Shown piece by piece: positions 53,301 through 61,855 of a stretch of 64,000 nt of DNA. Position numbers and translations under genes: made by a program. Under the pieces are notes generated by a model. The model was not told the DNA's origin and did no database searches. It worked only from the letters and a program-made list of their open reading frames with translations. How positions within the stretch are numbered: the first letter of the stretch is position 1; every line of letters starts with the position of its first letter. The stretch covers positions 4,402,001-4,466,000 of the forward strand of contig NZ_CP109496.1 of assembly GCF_036231355.1 (NCBI RefSeq), written 5' to 3'. The stretch is from Streptomyces sp. NBC_01431. Lineage in GTDB: Bacteria > Actinomycetota > Actinomycetes > Streptomycetales > Streptomycetaceae.

Positions 53301-54477
53301 GCTGGAGCGCGTCGGCAAGTTCCGGAAAGGCCAGGCACTGCTCGTAGAAGTCGGCGCGTACGCCGAGGACGACGAGCACGGGCGCCCGTTCACCCTCGGC
53401 GGGTGTGCTCGCGGCGTGCAGGAGCTGGATGAACGTACGCCGGTGCGCCTCGTCGGCGCAGAGGGTGAAGGCCTCCTCGAACTGGTCCACGATGACGACC
53501 GGAGGGGCGGGGGAGGGGGCGCCACCTGGGATGGCCGAGGGTGCTGTCCTGCCCGGCGTGGGGGCGGACGCTCCCCTTGAGGACGCCGTCTTGTGCGGGG
53601 TGGGTGCCTCGCCCGGGACGGGGGAGGAGGCCTCGCGGCGGGCCCACGCCGAGACGGCCGCCCGCACCGCCCGCCCGAACTCCGCGCTACCGGGCCGCTT
53701 CGCGGCGGAGGGCCGTACGCCGGGTTCGTGCGCGGCCGACTCCTCCGCGGCCCGGATGACGGGTACCAGCTCGGGTATCCGGCGGCCCAGCTCCCGCAGC
53801 GGGTCGGCGCCCGGCACGAGCTGGAGCACCTCCCGCGCGCGGCCGTTCCCGCCGCCGAGCGCGCCGTCGTGCAGCGTGGGCACCAGGCCGGCGTTCAGGA
53901 GCGAGGACTTTCCGGCTCCCGAGGCGCCGACGAGCATGACCAGGCCGCCCGTCTCCTCCACCGCGCGGAGCTGGGCGACGAGGCACTCCGTACTGCGCTC
54001 CCGGCCGAAGAACCACCGGGCGTCCTGTTGGCGGTAGGAGGCGAGCCCCCGGTACGGGCACACGCCGGCGGGGACGGCCGGGGCTTCGGCCGGGGTCCCT
54101 TCCTTGTCCTCGGCGGACGACGCGGGACGGTCGCCGACCGGATCGGCGACGGCGCGCTCCCACAGGCGCTGCCACTGGGTCAGGTCGTAGAGGCCCGGCG
54201 ACACGGGTACGGGCCGGGCCCGACGCGCCTCGGGTATCAGGATGTGCAGGACCACGGCGAGGGCGGCGAACTGGGCGGGTACGTTCTTGGCCCGCCGCCA
54301 GTCGCTGATCCGCTGGGCGGACACCCGCACCGGCCGCCCTCGTTCGTCGACCCGCTGAAGTCGGACGACGGCCTCGGAGACGCGCTTGAGGGGAGGGTCG
54401 CCGGCCTCCTTGTACAGCAGCGCGAGGCGTTCCGCGAAGGCCGTGCGTGTCCCTGAGTCGGAACTCAAGGTCTCCAC
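50323..54477 (-). CDS. nSTAND1 NTPase with transmembrane helix and 14 WD40 repeats
   Basis: A 1384-residue protein. Residues 1-80 hold a helix-turn-helix-like region (RVSAQRISDWRRAKNV). The NTPase has Walker A GASGAGKSS at 184-192 and Walker B VVIVDQFEEAF at 327-336. A Pro/Ser/Thr-rich insert (about 283-325) interrupts it. One transmembrane helix lies at about 645-669. From 725 onward are 14 WD40 repeats (FSPDGRTLA...VRLWNV), enough for two seven-bladed propellers. nSTAND proteins are signal-transducing or defence NTPases. No partner effector gene is adjacent. Confidence 0.93.
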   Translation of the reverse strand: METLSSDSGTRTAFAERLALLYKEAGDPPLKRVSEAVVRLQRVDERGRPVRVSAQRISDWRRAKNVPAQFAALAVVLHILIPEARRARPVPVSPGLYDLTQWQRLWERAVADPVGDRPASSAEDKEGTPAEAPAVPAGVCPYRGLASYRQQDARWFFGRERSTECLVAQLRAVEETGGLVMLVGASGAGKSSLLNAGLVPTLHDGALGGGNGRAREVLQLVPGADPLRELGRRIPELVPVIRAAEESAAHEPGVRPSAAKRPGSAEFGRAVRAAVSAWARREASSPVPGEAPTPHKTASSRGASAPTPGRTAPSAIPGGAPSPAPPVVIVDQFEEAFTLCADEAHRRTFIQLLHAASTPAEGERAPVLVVLGVRADFYEQCLAFPELADALQHRHMVLGPLTTAELREAVTGPAKAVGMELEPGLAELIVREVSADGPRGARNAGALPLLSHALLATWQRRKAGRLTLAGYRAAGGIQGAVAATAEQAWSSLDPAARTAARLLLLRLVRLGEDTQATRRRGTRRQLAEESTDSGKTEESLEALVRARLVTLDSDTVEITHEALLHAWPRLRDWIDEDRTGNLLRQRLDEDGRAWEGSSRDASLLYRGSRLEQAHTWAKSSGDTFLTRVAVDFLAASVKLRRRTVWIGRAAVSALVVLAMLAVGAAVVAWQQRDDAVFEQVVAEADRVQHSDPSLSAQLALVAHHLRPDDEGTNNRLISIVNAPLATPLLGHTGAVYLTSFSPDGRTLATASYDRTVRLWDVSDPARPKPLGQPITGHTSWVSSAVFSPDGHTLASASDDGTVRLWDVRDPSRPQPIGAPLTGEGGTVYLVAFSPDGHTLATANEDHSVRLWDVSDPHRPTPRGVLTGHSAAVRCVAFSPDGRTLAAGGDNGSVRLWDMTDPGHPVGIDTVLTGHTSTVHSVAFSPDGHTLASGASDDTVRLWNVADPHHPASLGSPLTGHTGPIWSVAFNPAGTMLAASSADSTASLWNVTDPAYPSQVGEPLAGSSGEMYALGFSPDGRTLATGSGDSKVRLWSIPTSDMTGRIGAFRPDGRVLATAASDDRVRLWNVDAPGRPVSLSVPFVPGPGDLRDLAFSPDGRTLAVFLGSQRVQLWNVTDPARPVSYGSPIPLRTRFSGPDALAFSPDGRTLATAYDDRTIQLWDVSNPSHNVPLGAPLTGHRGYVNSLVFSPDGHTLASGSADTTIRLWNVTDPRHVAPLGSPLTGHLGPVNALAYSPDGRTLASGSDDDTVRLWNIASPARATRLGSPLVGHTEAVVSLTFSQDGRTLASGGNDNTVRLWNVTDPAQTAPIGQSMSPNAKTGNFLSFSPGSHLLGVSSGSDTVRLWNLDAGEAISRICSTTQGVLTPDKWHENLPRLSYAPPCDT

Positions 54478-54700
54478 CCCTTACCTCACCGCGCCTGAAC
54501 GTCCGGACCGGAAAACCCACCCTATATGGCTGACCTGCGAATAGGCCCTGGGCCGGACACCGGAACCTCTGCGGCCGAGGGCCCGGGTGGCAGGATCTCA
54601 TGCAGTAGCGCAGCACCGACCGTATGGTCCGGAACCGGTCCTCACAGGGGAGGGACCGGTGCCGGACCACATGGGCAGCGAGGTGTCAGGCGCGGGCCCG

Positions 54701-55049
54701 TCAGCCGGGGGTGTCGAGAGCGGCCAGGATGTCGGCCGGTTCCGCACGGACGGTGTAGTCGGTGTCGACGAAGGCCCAGCGGATGGTGCAGTCGCGGTCG
54801 ATGACGTACGTCGCGGGCAGCGGCAGGGTGCGGGAGTGGCCGCCGTTGACGCGCCGGAGATCGAAGCCGAACGTGTCGTAGAGGGCGCCGAGCTCAGGCG
54901 GGGGCCTTGTCCCCAACACCGAGGGCGCGCTCGGCCAGCTCGGACGCGGCCAGTTCCCGACCGCCCCGCGCCATGACCTCACGCAGATCGGCGGGGGCCT
55001 GCTCGGCGAACGCGTCGTAAACGGCGCGGAGCTCGGCGCCGAGACTCAT
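54701..55049 (-). pseudogene. Peroxiredoxin-like gene with internal deletion
   Basis: The 5' part from ATG 55049 encodes MSLGAELRAVYDAFAEQAP through ERALGVGDKAPA, then a TGA at about 54894. The 3' part reads LGALYDTFGFDLRRVNGGHS through YVIDRDCTIRWAFVDTDYT to the stop at 54701 in a different frame. Both ends match the two ends of AhpC/TSA peroxiredoxin-like proteins of about 220 residues. The middle, about 100 residues with the catalytic cysteine segment, is missing. The gene is dead. Confidence 0.8.
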
Positions 55050-55206
55050 GGGGCGGTTCCTCCTGGGAAGTCTTGGAATAGCCGTTCCGGGATGGGGTGG
55101 TGCGGGACGGCGCGGGACGGGTGGGACACGGCGCGGGACAGGACCGGTGCGGTGGGGACGACGCGGTTGGGCGGCCGTCCGGCGCGGTACGGCTCGGCTC
55201 GCTCGC

Positions 55207-55436
55207 CGGTGAGGGGCGCCCGCGTCGGCGTCGACACGGGCGTCGGCGTGCCGGGACGGTCGAAACGGGGCGATGCGTCTGTGTCGCCATGGGCGTCGAT
55301 ACGGGCATTGGCGTGCCGGGTCCGCCGGTGAGGGGCGCCCGCATCGGCATGGACACGGGCGTTGGCGCCTCGGGGCCGTCGGAGGGGGCGATGCGTCCGC
55401 GTCGCCGTGGGCGTCGGCACGGGCATTGGCGTGGAC
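55207..55436. repeat. Direct repeat of about 120 bp, two copies
   Basis: Copy 1 (about 55207-55317) and copy 2 (about 55328-55436) share GGTGAGGGGCGCCCGC and GGGGCGATGCGTC and several GGGCGTCGG blocks. The 557 bases between the peroxiredoxin remnant and the small membrane gene hold these repeats and a terminator only. Confidence 0.78.
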
Positions 55437-55533
55437 CTGGCCGGGCCGACTTGGGCCGGACCTGTCGGCCCTGGGCCTGAGCCGACCCGGGCGTCACGCG
55501 GGCGTCACCCGGACGTGCCGCGCGGACGGCTGA

Positions 55534-55576
55534 GCCGATGACCCCCGGGTCCGCAACGGACCTGGGGGTCATCGGC
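55534..55576 (-). terminator. Long hairpin terminator of the small membrane gene
   Basis: GCCGATGACCCCC-GGTCC pairs with its reverse complement with one mismatch over 19 bases, around a GCAAC loop. It lies 31 bases after the stop of the minus-strand 55-residue gene. Confidence 0.8.
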
Positions 55577-55606
55577 TAGGCACCGCGTTGTCAATGGACC
55601 GCGGTG

Positions 55607-55774
55607 CTATCGGCCCTGGCCCTGGCCCTGTAGCAGCAGCCAGACCAGCGTCGCGACCGCGACACCGACACCGAGCGCGATGCCCAGTGCCGGGTTGAGG
55701 AACGCGATGTAGCTGACCATCGCGAACACCAACACCACCACCAGCGCGATCAGCGTCCTGTTCTCGTTCGGCAT
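55607..55774 (-). CDS. Small two-helix membrane protein
   Basis: A 55-residue protein with two hydrophobic segments, LIALVVVLVFAMVSYIAFL and ALGIALGVGVAVATLVWLLL, joined by a short NPA turn. Its tail is QGQGQGR. ATG 55774 follows GGAG with 5-base spacing, and a strong terminator follows, so it looks like a true single-gene transcript. Function unknown. Confidence 0.68.
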   Translation of the reverse strand: MPNENRTLIALVVVLVFAMVSYIAFLNPALGIALGVGVAVATLVWLLLQGQGQGR

Positions 55775-55870
55775 GGGCACTCCACGTTCTCGGCCACATC
55801 CCAGGAGGGTTCTCTCCACGGGCGGCGCGCGCGTCCCGCCCCGCGCCGGTCTTCGGGGGCGGCTCGCACA

Positions 55871-55897
55871 CGGAATACGGAATACGGAATACGAATA
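55871..55897. repeat. CGGAATA heptamer repeat
   Basis: CGGAATA occurs three times in tandem followed by CGAATA. It is markedly A+T rich against its surroundings and lies about 100 bases upstream of the small membrane gene. Confidence 0.9.
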
Positions 55898-55985
55898 TGG
55901 GGAATCCGCGCCCCTCTCCGTGCAACAGAGCCGCGCCAGCCGGTCGTTCGCGCTGATCGGACGCCCGGCGTCGCCTGCGCTGACG

Positions 55986-57259
<1,274 letters not shown>

Positions 57260-57380
57260 GGCGGCGAGGAAGGCGACCAGGGCCCGCCGCCGGGAGCACC
57301 GCCGGTAGCGCCGCCTGGAGCACCGCCGTGGCCGCTCGGGACCGCGCGCGGCCGCTCAAGCGCCGCAGCTGCGTTGCGTC

Positions 57381-58220
57381 TCAGCGGAAAGCGGCGATAT
57401 TGCGGGCGACCCAGTCGTTGAAGGGGCGCGGAGCTCGGCCGAGGACTCGATTCACGTCGGGGCTGATCCGCAGTTCGGCGGGGTTCGGGGCGGCGATGAT
57501 GTCCAGGGTGTCGTCGGCGAGCTCCGGCGGCACGAACTGGGTCATCGCAGCCTTGGCCTCCTCGCGGGTGAGCTCGTGGAACCGTACCGGCGAGCCGAGT
57601 GCGACGGCGATGGTCTCCGCCTGCTGACGCGGCGTGATCACCTCCGGCCCGGTCAGCTCGAAGACCTGCCCGGTGTGCCGGTCGTCCAGCAGGCAGGCCG
57701 CCGCGACTTCGGCGATGTCCGCCGGGTCGACGACCGGAACCCCGACATCACCGAAAGGTGCGGCGACCATGCCTTGCGTGCGGACGGACTCCGCCCAGGC
57801 CAAGGCGTTGGAGGCGAAGCCGCCCGGTCGCAGGACGGCCCAGTCCAGGCCGGACTCCCGCAACGCGTCCTCCACCGCGCGCATCGCGACCCGCGACGGG
57901 CCGAGCGGCCTGGTCGACACGCCCTGCGACGACAACAGGACGACCCGGCTGACCCCGGCCGCCGCAGCCAAGCCGATGATGTCGGACGGCCTGGCTTCGG
58001 GGGCGTGAAGATCGCCGGACAGCAGAAGGAACAGCGCCTTCGCCCCCTCCAACGCGGACGTGAGCCCCGCCGGCTCGGCCAAGTCGGCCAGCACGTGCCG
58101 GACCCCGTCCGGCATCGCCACCGCGTGCCGTGACACCGCCGTCACCTGCTCGCCCGCCTCGGTCAGGGCCTGCGTCAAAGGCCGGCCCACGTTCCCGGTA
58201 GCTCCGGTCACCACGATCAT
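57381..58220 (-). CDS. NmrA/SDR-like NAD(P)-binding protein
   Basis: A 279-residue atypical short-chain dehydrogenase. The N-terminal VVTGATGNVGRPLTQAL nucleotide loop, LFLLLSGD, VVLLSSQGVSTRP and WAVLRPGGFASNAL are typical of NmrA/NAD(P)H:quinone-reductase-type proteins. The catalytic YxxxK is not evident, so it may be a redox sensor. It diverges from an HxlR regulator, a common pairing. Confidence 0.9.
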   Translation of the reverse strand: MIVVTGATGNVGRPLTQALTEAGEQVTAVSRHAVAMPDGVRHVLADLAEPAGLTSALEGAKALFLLLSGDLHAPEARPSDIIGLAAAAGVSRVVLLSSQGVSTRPLGPSRVAMRAVEDALRESGLDWAVLRPGGFASNALAWAESVRTQGMVAAPFGDVGVPVVDPADIAEVAAACLLDDRHTGQVFELTGPEVITPRQQAETIAVALGSPVRFHELTREEAKAAMTQFVPPELADDTLDIIAAPNPAELRISPDVNRVLGRAPRPFNDWVARNIAAFR

Positions 58221-58271
58221 GTTCAGCTCCTACTCCGTTGTGCGCTTGGGTAGTTGACGCTAGGAGCCGGG

Positions 58272-58286
58272 CTTACTTTTCGTAAG
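58272..58286. promoter_or_regulatory. HxlR operator-like palindrome
   Basis: CTTAC-TTTTC-GTAAG is a perfect 5-5-5 inverted repeat midway between the divergent reductase and HxlR genes; a further GGTAAGC half-site follows at 58299. HxlR regulators are known to bind such TTAC/GTAA repeats. Confidence 0.65.
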
Positions 58287-58312
58287 AACATACCCAGAGG
58301 TAAGCTCCGGAC

Positions 58313-58684
58313 ATGAGGGAAGGCGCGCAGCTGAAGCAGGCCGGGACAGCCAGCCGGTATGAGGTGTTTCACACCGACTGCCCCGCGCGCGACGTGGTGG
58401 ACCACATAACCAGCAGGTGGGGTGTGTGGGTGCTGATCTCCTTGCGCAGGAGCGACCTTCGGTTCTACGAGCTACGCGACAGCATCCAGGGCATCAGCGA
58501 GAAGATGCTCGCTCAGACCCTGCGCGCCCTGGTCCAGGACGGCCTCGTCCGGCGTGAGGTCGAGCCGACGACACCACCCCAAGTGACGTACGGACTAACC
58601 GAGTTCGGCCAGGAGGTCGGCCAACCGCTGACGGACTTGTTCGACCGGATCACGCAGCGGCTGACGCCGCCCAGCGCGGAATAG
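58313..58684 (+). CDS. HxlR-family helix-turn-helix regulator
   Basis: A 123-residue winged-helix protein. CPARDVVDHITSRWGVWVLISL, LRFYELRDSIQGISEKMLAQTLRAL and the wing VEPTTPPQVTYGLTEFG define the HxlR family, whose N-terminal cysteine (here Cys in DCPARD) can sense electrophiles. It probably represses the divergent reductase. Confidence 0.92.
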   Translation: MREGAQLKQAGTASRYEVFHTDCPARDVVDHITSRWGVWVLISLRRSDLRFYELRDSIQGISEKMLAQTLRALVQDGLVRREVEPTTPPQVTYGLTEFGQEVGQPLTDLFDRITQRLTPPSAE

Positions 58685-58719
58685 TGCGGTAGCGATCGGC
58701 CTCAAAGGCGCATCCAGAC

Positions 58720-58905
58720 CTGACCTGTTGGGCTCTAGGCGTGAGCTGTGGGGCCCGACACCACGACCTGTTGGGGCCGGGGGCCATGACCTGTTGGGGT
58801 CCGACACCATGACCTGTTGGGGCCGGGGGCCATGACCTGTTGGGGGCTGAGACCATGACCTGTTGGGCCCGAGACCATGAGCCTGCGGGTCCGAGGTCAT
58901 GACCT
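58720..58905. repeat. 23-bp minisatellite, about eight units
   Basis: Units related to GACCTGTTGGGGCCGGGGGC-CAT follow each other with a 22-24-base period. Central units alternate between CCGGGGGCCAT and TCCGACACCAT endings. They occupy much of the 542-base gap between the HxlR and lipoprotein genes; no gene is supported there. Confidence 0.92.
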
Positions 58906-59226
58906 TGATGCAATGACCTCACGCGCCGAGGCGCCCACCGACCACTGGCCTCCAACCACGCGCCGACCGCGGCTTCGACATTGAGGCGGTCGCCTGAGGC
59001 GGAAGGCTTCGCTCCGCGTCGAGCAACGCGTCGTCTGTCTGATGACCCGTCAGGCTCGTTACGACTACCGCCCCTTGGGCGACGGAACCCATGAGTGCTC
59101 CTCGCTAAATAGCGGGGTCAATTCGCCCGTGACAGAACGAAGACGTAGCGGGGAACCAGCCGTAACTCGGTGCGGGATACAAATAGTGTCGACCGCACGC
59201 ACCGCGCCACTTGCTGGGGGATCACG

Positions 59227-59889
59227 ATGAAGTTCACCCGTACCGCCGCGCTCGCCGCCATCGGCCTCGCCGCCACGCTTTCGCTCACCGCCTGCAATAA
59301 CGGTGACGATTCCGGAGCGGCCCCGTCCGCCAAGGGCCCCTCCTCCTCGTCCTCGTCTTCGGGCGGCGAATCGAGCTCGGGCAGCGGGTCGGGCTCCGGC
59401 GGCGCGCAGACGGGCAAAGCGAAGCCGGGCTCCGGCGGCAACTCCTCGTCGTCTGCCGGTGCCGGGAACGGCTCGGGGAAGAGCAAGTTCTGCCGCACGA
59501 GCGACCTGACCATCGAGGCCGCGGACAGCTCGCCCGACAAGAAGACGGGCGACATCACTGTCCAGATGACCAACAAGGGCGCTAGCACCTGCTCGGTGAC
59601 GGGCTTCGCGGGCGTCGACCTGAAGGACGCCGACGGCACCTCGGCCCCCGTCGAGCGCGGCCATGAGCAGCCCCGTATCACCGACCTGAAGAACGGCGAC
59701 ACGGCCACCTTCAGCATCTCGTACCCGGTCGACAGCAGCGGCAAGAGCCTGTCGAAGCCGACCAGCATCGTGGTGACGCCTCCGAACGAGACGCACAGCG
59801 TGTCCCTGAAGTGGCCCGCGAACGCACTGCCGCTGGCCGGACCCTACGACAGCAGGATCCAGGTCCACCCGGTCGGCATAGCCAACTGA
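59227..59889 (+). CDS. DUF4232 lipoprotein
   Basis: A 220-residue lipoprotein. The signal peptide ends in the lipobox LTAC with Cys23. A Ser/Gly-rich linker (about 35-85) precedes a DUF4232 domain (CRTSDLTIEAADSS, VQMTNKGASTCSVTGFAGVDL, SVSLKWPANALPL). It is anchored outside the membrane; function unknown. ATG 59227 follows GGGGGATCA. Confidence 0.9.
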   Translation: MKFTRTAALAAIGLAATLSLTACNNGDDSGAAPSAKGPSSSSSSSGGESSSGSGSGSGGAQTGKAKPGSGGNSSSSAGAGNGSGKSKFCRTSDLTIEAADSSPDKKTGDITVQMTNKGASTCSVTGFAGVDLKDADGTSAPVERGHEQPRITDLKNGDTATFSISYPVDSSGKSLSKPTSIVVTPPNETHSVSLKWPANALPLAGPYDSRIQVHPVGIAN

Positions 59890-60051
59890 GCCGCCGCGGA
59901 TACCGGCCTTCGCGGGCGTGCGTGGCGCCGTGTGGCGCCCTCCGAGCCTTCCGGGCTGGGGTGCACGAGCACCCAGGCAGGCTCAAGCGGTGTCCAGGCG
60001 CCCGCACCGAAGGCAATATGCGCCCTCCCCCCTCCCTCTCCCACCCCCGAT

Positions 60052-60264
60052 CTAAGAGTCAGAAGAGGTCTCGATGGCGCCCAGGCGCTGGGTCTGCGCG
60101 TCGTACTCCCTCAGGACCTCCCGAAGGTGCTCAAGTGCCTCTTGCGGGATGTCCGGGGGAGCGGAGTCGGTTACATACCGGGCCGCCGCCACCAGCGCGG
60201 CCATTTCGTAGGCGTGGGACGTGACGCGCAGTACGCCGGGCCGGGCCCATTCAAGCTGCATCAT
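60052..60264 (-). CDS. Small hypothetical protein coupled to the AhpD-like gene
   Basis: A 70-residue mostly helical protein (HAYEMAALVAAARYVTDS, EALEHLREVLREYDAQTQRLG). Its ATG overlaps the upstream stop (ATGA), so both are translated together. I do not recognise a family. Confidence 0.65.
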   Translation of the reverse strand: MMQLEWARPGVLRVTSHAYEMAALVAAARYVTDSAPPDIPQEALEHLREVLREYDAQTQRLGAIETSSDS

Positions 60265-60656
60265 CCGGCCGATGACTTGATGTATTCCTTGACCTGCTCC
60301 AGCTCCTGGGCGAAGGCGTCGTAGTCCTCGCGGATGCCGTTGATGTACGCGCTCCAGCCGAGACTGGTCTTGGCGTAGTGGACTGCCTCCTGGATCTCCT
60401 CGTCCGTGGCCCCGAAGAGCTTCGCGGCCTCTGTGTGGAAGAGGGTGCAGTAGTGGCATTTCGTCTCGGAGTGCAGGCCCACCCCGATGAGTTCCTTGTA
60501 CTTGTTCGGGATGAGTGTTTCACCGAGTTCTAGCTTCTTGAAGATCGCCCACTCGTGTTCCAGCAGGTCATCCGGTATACGGGAGAAGAAGTGCGGAACG
60601 AGTCCCAGCGTTTCCTTGATCTCCGCCTCGACCTCGCCGCGATTTCGGCCAGTCAT
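60261..60656 (-). CDS. AhpD-like carboxymuconolactone decarboxylase-family protein
   Basis: A 131-residue all-helical protein. HSETKCHYCTLFHTEAAKLFGA carries the CxxC with a following His that defines AhpD-type thiol reductases/peroxidases. LGWSAYINGIREDYDAF is the C-terminal helix. It may reduce peroxides or keep another protein reduced. ATG 60656 was chosen; a GTG at 60665 adds 3 residues. Confidence 0.82.
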   Translation of the reverse strand: MTGRNRGEVEAEIKETLGLVPHFFSRIPDDLLEHEWAIFKKLELGETLIPNKYKELIGVGLHSETKCHYCTLFHTEAAKLFGATDEEIQEAVHYAKTSLGWSAYINGIREDYDAFAQELEQVKEYIKSSAG

Positions 60657-60734
60657 CCTGACCACTGCCTCTCAATCAAGCGGATACGCGGTGTATGTCT
60701 GATTTTATTCGCCGGTAAGGGCATGCGGCGAACT

Positions 60735-60756
60735 GGTGGAGCAGGCCTGCTCGACC
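60735..60756. other. 22-bp near-perfect palindrome
   Basis: GGTGGAGCAGG is followed at once by CCTGCTCGACC, its reverse complement with one mismatch. It lies about 80 bases upstream of the AhpD-like start and could be an operator. Confidence 0.55.
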
Positions 60757-60926
60757 ACTGCGTTGCGTCCCCGGATCCCGGCCGCCGGCTGGTCCACGAC
60801 GGGATCGGTGTGGGCCGCCTCCAAACGGACGGTGCCCCCCTCCATCCCGGCGTCGGCCGATCCCCCGCCGGAGGCAAGTGCGCCGCCTCCGAAGCGGTAG
60901 TCACAGATAGACACGCACCCAGAAAC

Positions 60927-60964
60927 AGGTGAGGCACCTACAGTTTCCTGTAGGTGCCTCACCT
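60927..60964 (-). terminator. 17-bp stem hairpin after the tRNA-Pro fragment
   Basis: AGGTGAGGCACCTACAG pairs perfectly with its reverse complement around a TTTC loop. It lies 14 bases beyond the 3' end of the tRNA-Pro fragment on the minus strand, so it is probably the old terminator of that tRNA. Confidence 0.75.
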
Positions 60965-60977
60965 GGTGTTTCAGCTG

Positions 60978-61020
60978 TCGGGGTGGCGGGATTTGAACCC
61001 ACGACCTCTTCGTCCCGAAC
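60978..61020 (-). other. 3' fragment of tRNA-Pro forming an att site
   Basis: On the minus strand the 43 bases run from the anticodon loop (TTCGGGA, anticodon CGG) through the anticodon 3' stem CGAAG, the T arm (GTGGG-TTCAAAT-CCCGC) and the acceptor strand CACCCCGA. The 5' half is absent: upstream sequence stops matching right at the anticodon loop. CCA is not encoded. This is what site-specific integration into a tRNA gene leaves at the end distal to the restored gene. pSAM2 integrates in tRNA-Pro of Streptomyces. Confidence 0.8.
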
Positions 61021-61165
61021 GCGATCAAGGGCTCTCGGCCCTGGTCACATGTCCTGTGGGCTCGACATCTACCCGCCGGGTGCGTCCGTGGGCGTCCGCG
61101 TCCGTACGGCGCAGACTGCTGCGGTTGGCCCCCCGTTTGGCCCCCGAGAAACGGAGATCAGCGGA

Positions 61166-61855
61166 CTACGGGGAGCTCAGGGCTTCAGCCACCGACGACA
61201 TGGTTCTGATGACCACATCAGCGCCTGCGTCCTCTAGGGCGCGCTCCTTGCCTGGCTTGTTCGCAAAGCCAATGGAGCGTCCGCCCGTAGCTTTCGCGGC
61301 CTCCACATCTGTCACTGAGTCCCCGATGAGGGTGCATTCGTGGGGGTGCGTCTCCAACTCGCTGGAGGCCCGCAGCAACGAGTGAGGGTCGGGCTTCATG
61401 GCGTCCGGCCAGTACGGGGCCCGACCGACAACCGCGTCGATGAGGTGCCGGAGTTCGTGGACAGTCAGGAACGCTCGGACACATGCCGTTGAGTTGTTGC
61501 TGACGATGGCGACCTTACGACCGGAAGCGCGGGCCGCCTCTAGCGCGGCTACGGCACCCGGGATCGGCGGGCCCGCAAGTCGAACGGCTGTCACCTCAGC
61601 TTTGGTCAGTTCATCTTCGATCGTCCGCAGGGCAGACTCACCGCCCTGCGGCGCAAGGCGAAGGATCTCCATCGGGTCATCCGTGCCGTAGGCCTTGCTC
61701 CCCAAGGCGGCGTCGTACTCCGCCAGGGTCTCCGCAAGGTGGCGCGCGACTTCGAGGGCGGGGTACCCCGCGAACACATCGCAGACAGGCCCGTCGAAGT
61801 CGAACAGGACCGCTCGGGTCGCACCGAGGACGGTCGCGAGGGTGCTACTTCCCAT
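61166..61855 (-). CDS. HAD-family hydrolase
   Basis: A 229-residue haloacid-dehalogenase-type phosphatase. Motif I is VLFDFDGPVCD, motif II VAIVSNNST, the lysine lies in AMKPDPHSLL, and motif III is LIGDSVTDVEAAKA. Substrates of this subgroup include phosphoglycolate and sugar phosphates; here it is not defined. The ATG at 61855 overlaps the GntR stop by 11 bases, so the two are co-transcribed. Confidence 0.9.
   Translation of the reverse strand: MGSSTLATVLGATRAVLFDFDGPVCDVFAGYPALEVARHLAETLAEYDAALGSKAYGTDDPMEILRLAPQGGESALRTIEDELTKAEVTAVRLAGPPIPGAVAALEAARASGRKVAIVSNNSTACVRAFLTVHELRHLIDAVVGRAPYWPDAMKPDPHSLLRASSELETHPHECTLIGDSVTDVEAAKATGGRSIGFANKPGKERALEDAGADVVIRTMSSVAEALSSP

Noticed and set aside
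50323..54477. Calling the nSTAND1-WD40 gene an Avs defence gene
   Set aside because: It lacks an N-terminal nuclease or protease effector and has a transmembrane helix, so the defence label is not supported by sequence alone.
58720..58905. CRISPR array
   Set aside because: The repeated unit is continuous with a 22-24-base period; there are no unique spacers and no cas genes.
58650..58955. Repeat-rich minus-strand frame with NRSW/GP units
   Set aside because: It is translated minisatellite DNA; the reading frame changes meaning from unit to unit and there is no ribosome site.
60705..61028. Minus-strand frame between the AhpD-like gene and the att site
   Set aside because: It runs through the terminator hairpin and the tRNA fragment and has no recognisable protein features.
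60978..61060. Complete tRNA-Pro gene
   Set aside because: Only the part from the anticodon loop to the 3' end matches; the D arm and acceptor 5' strand are missing.
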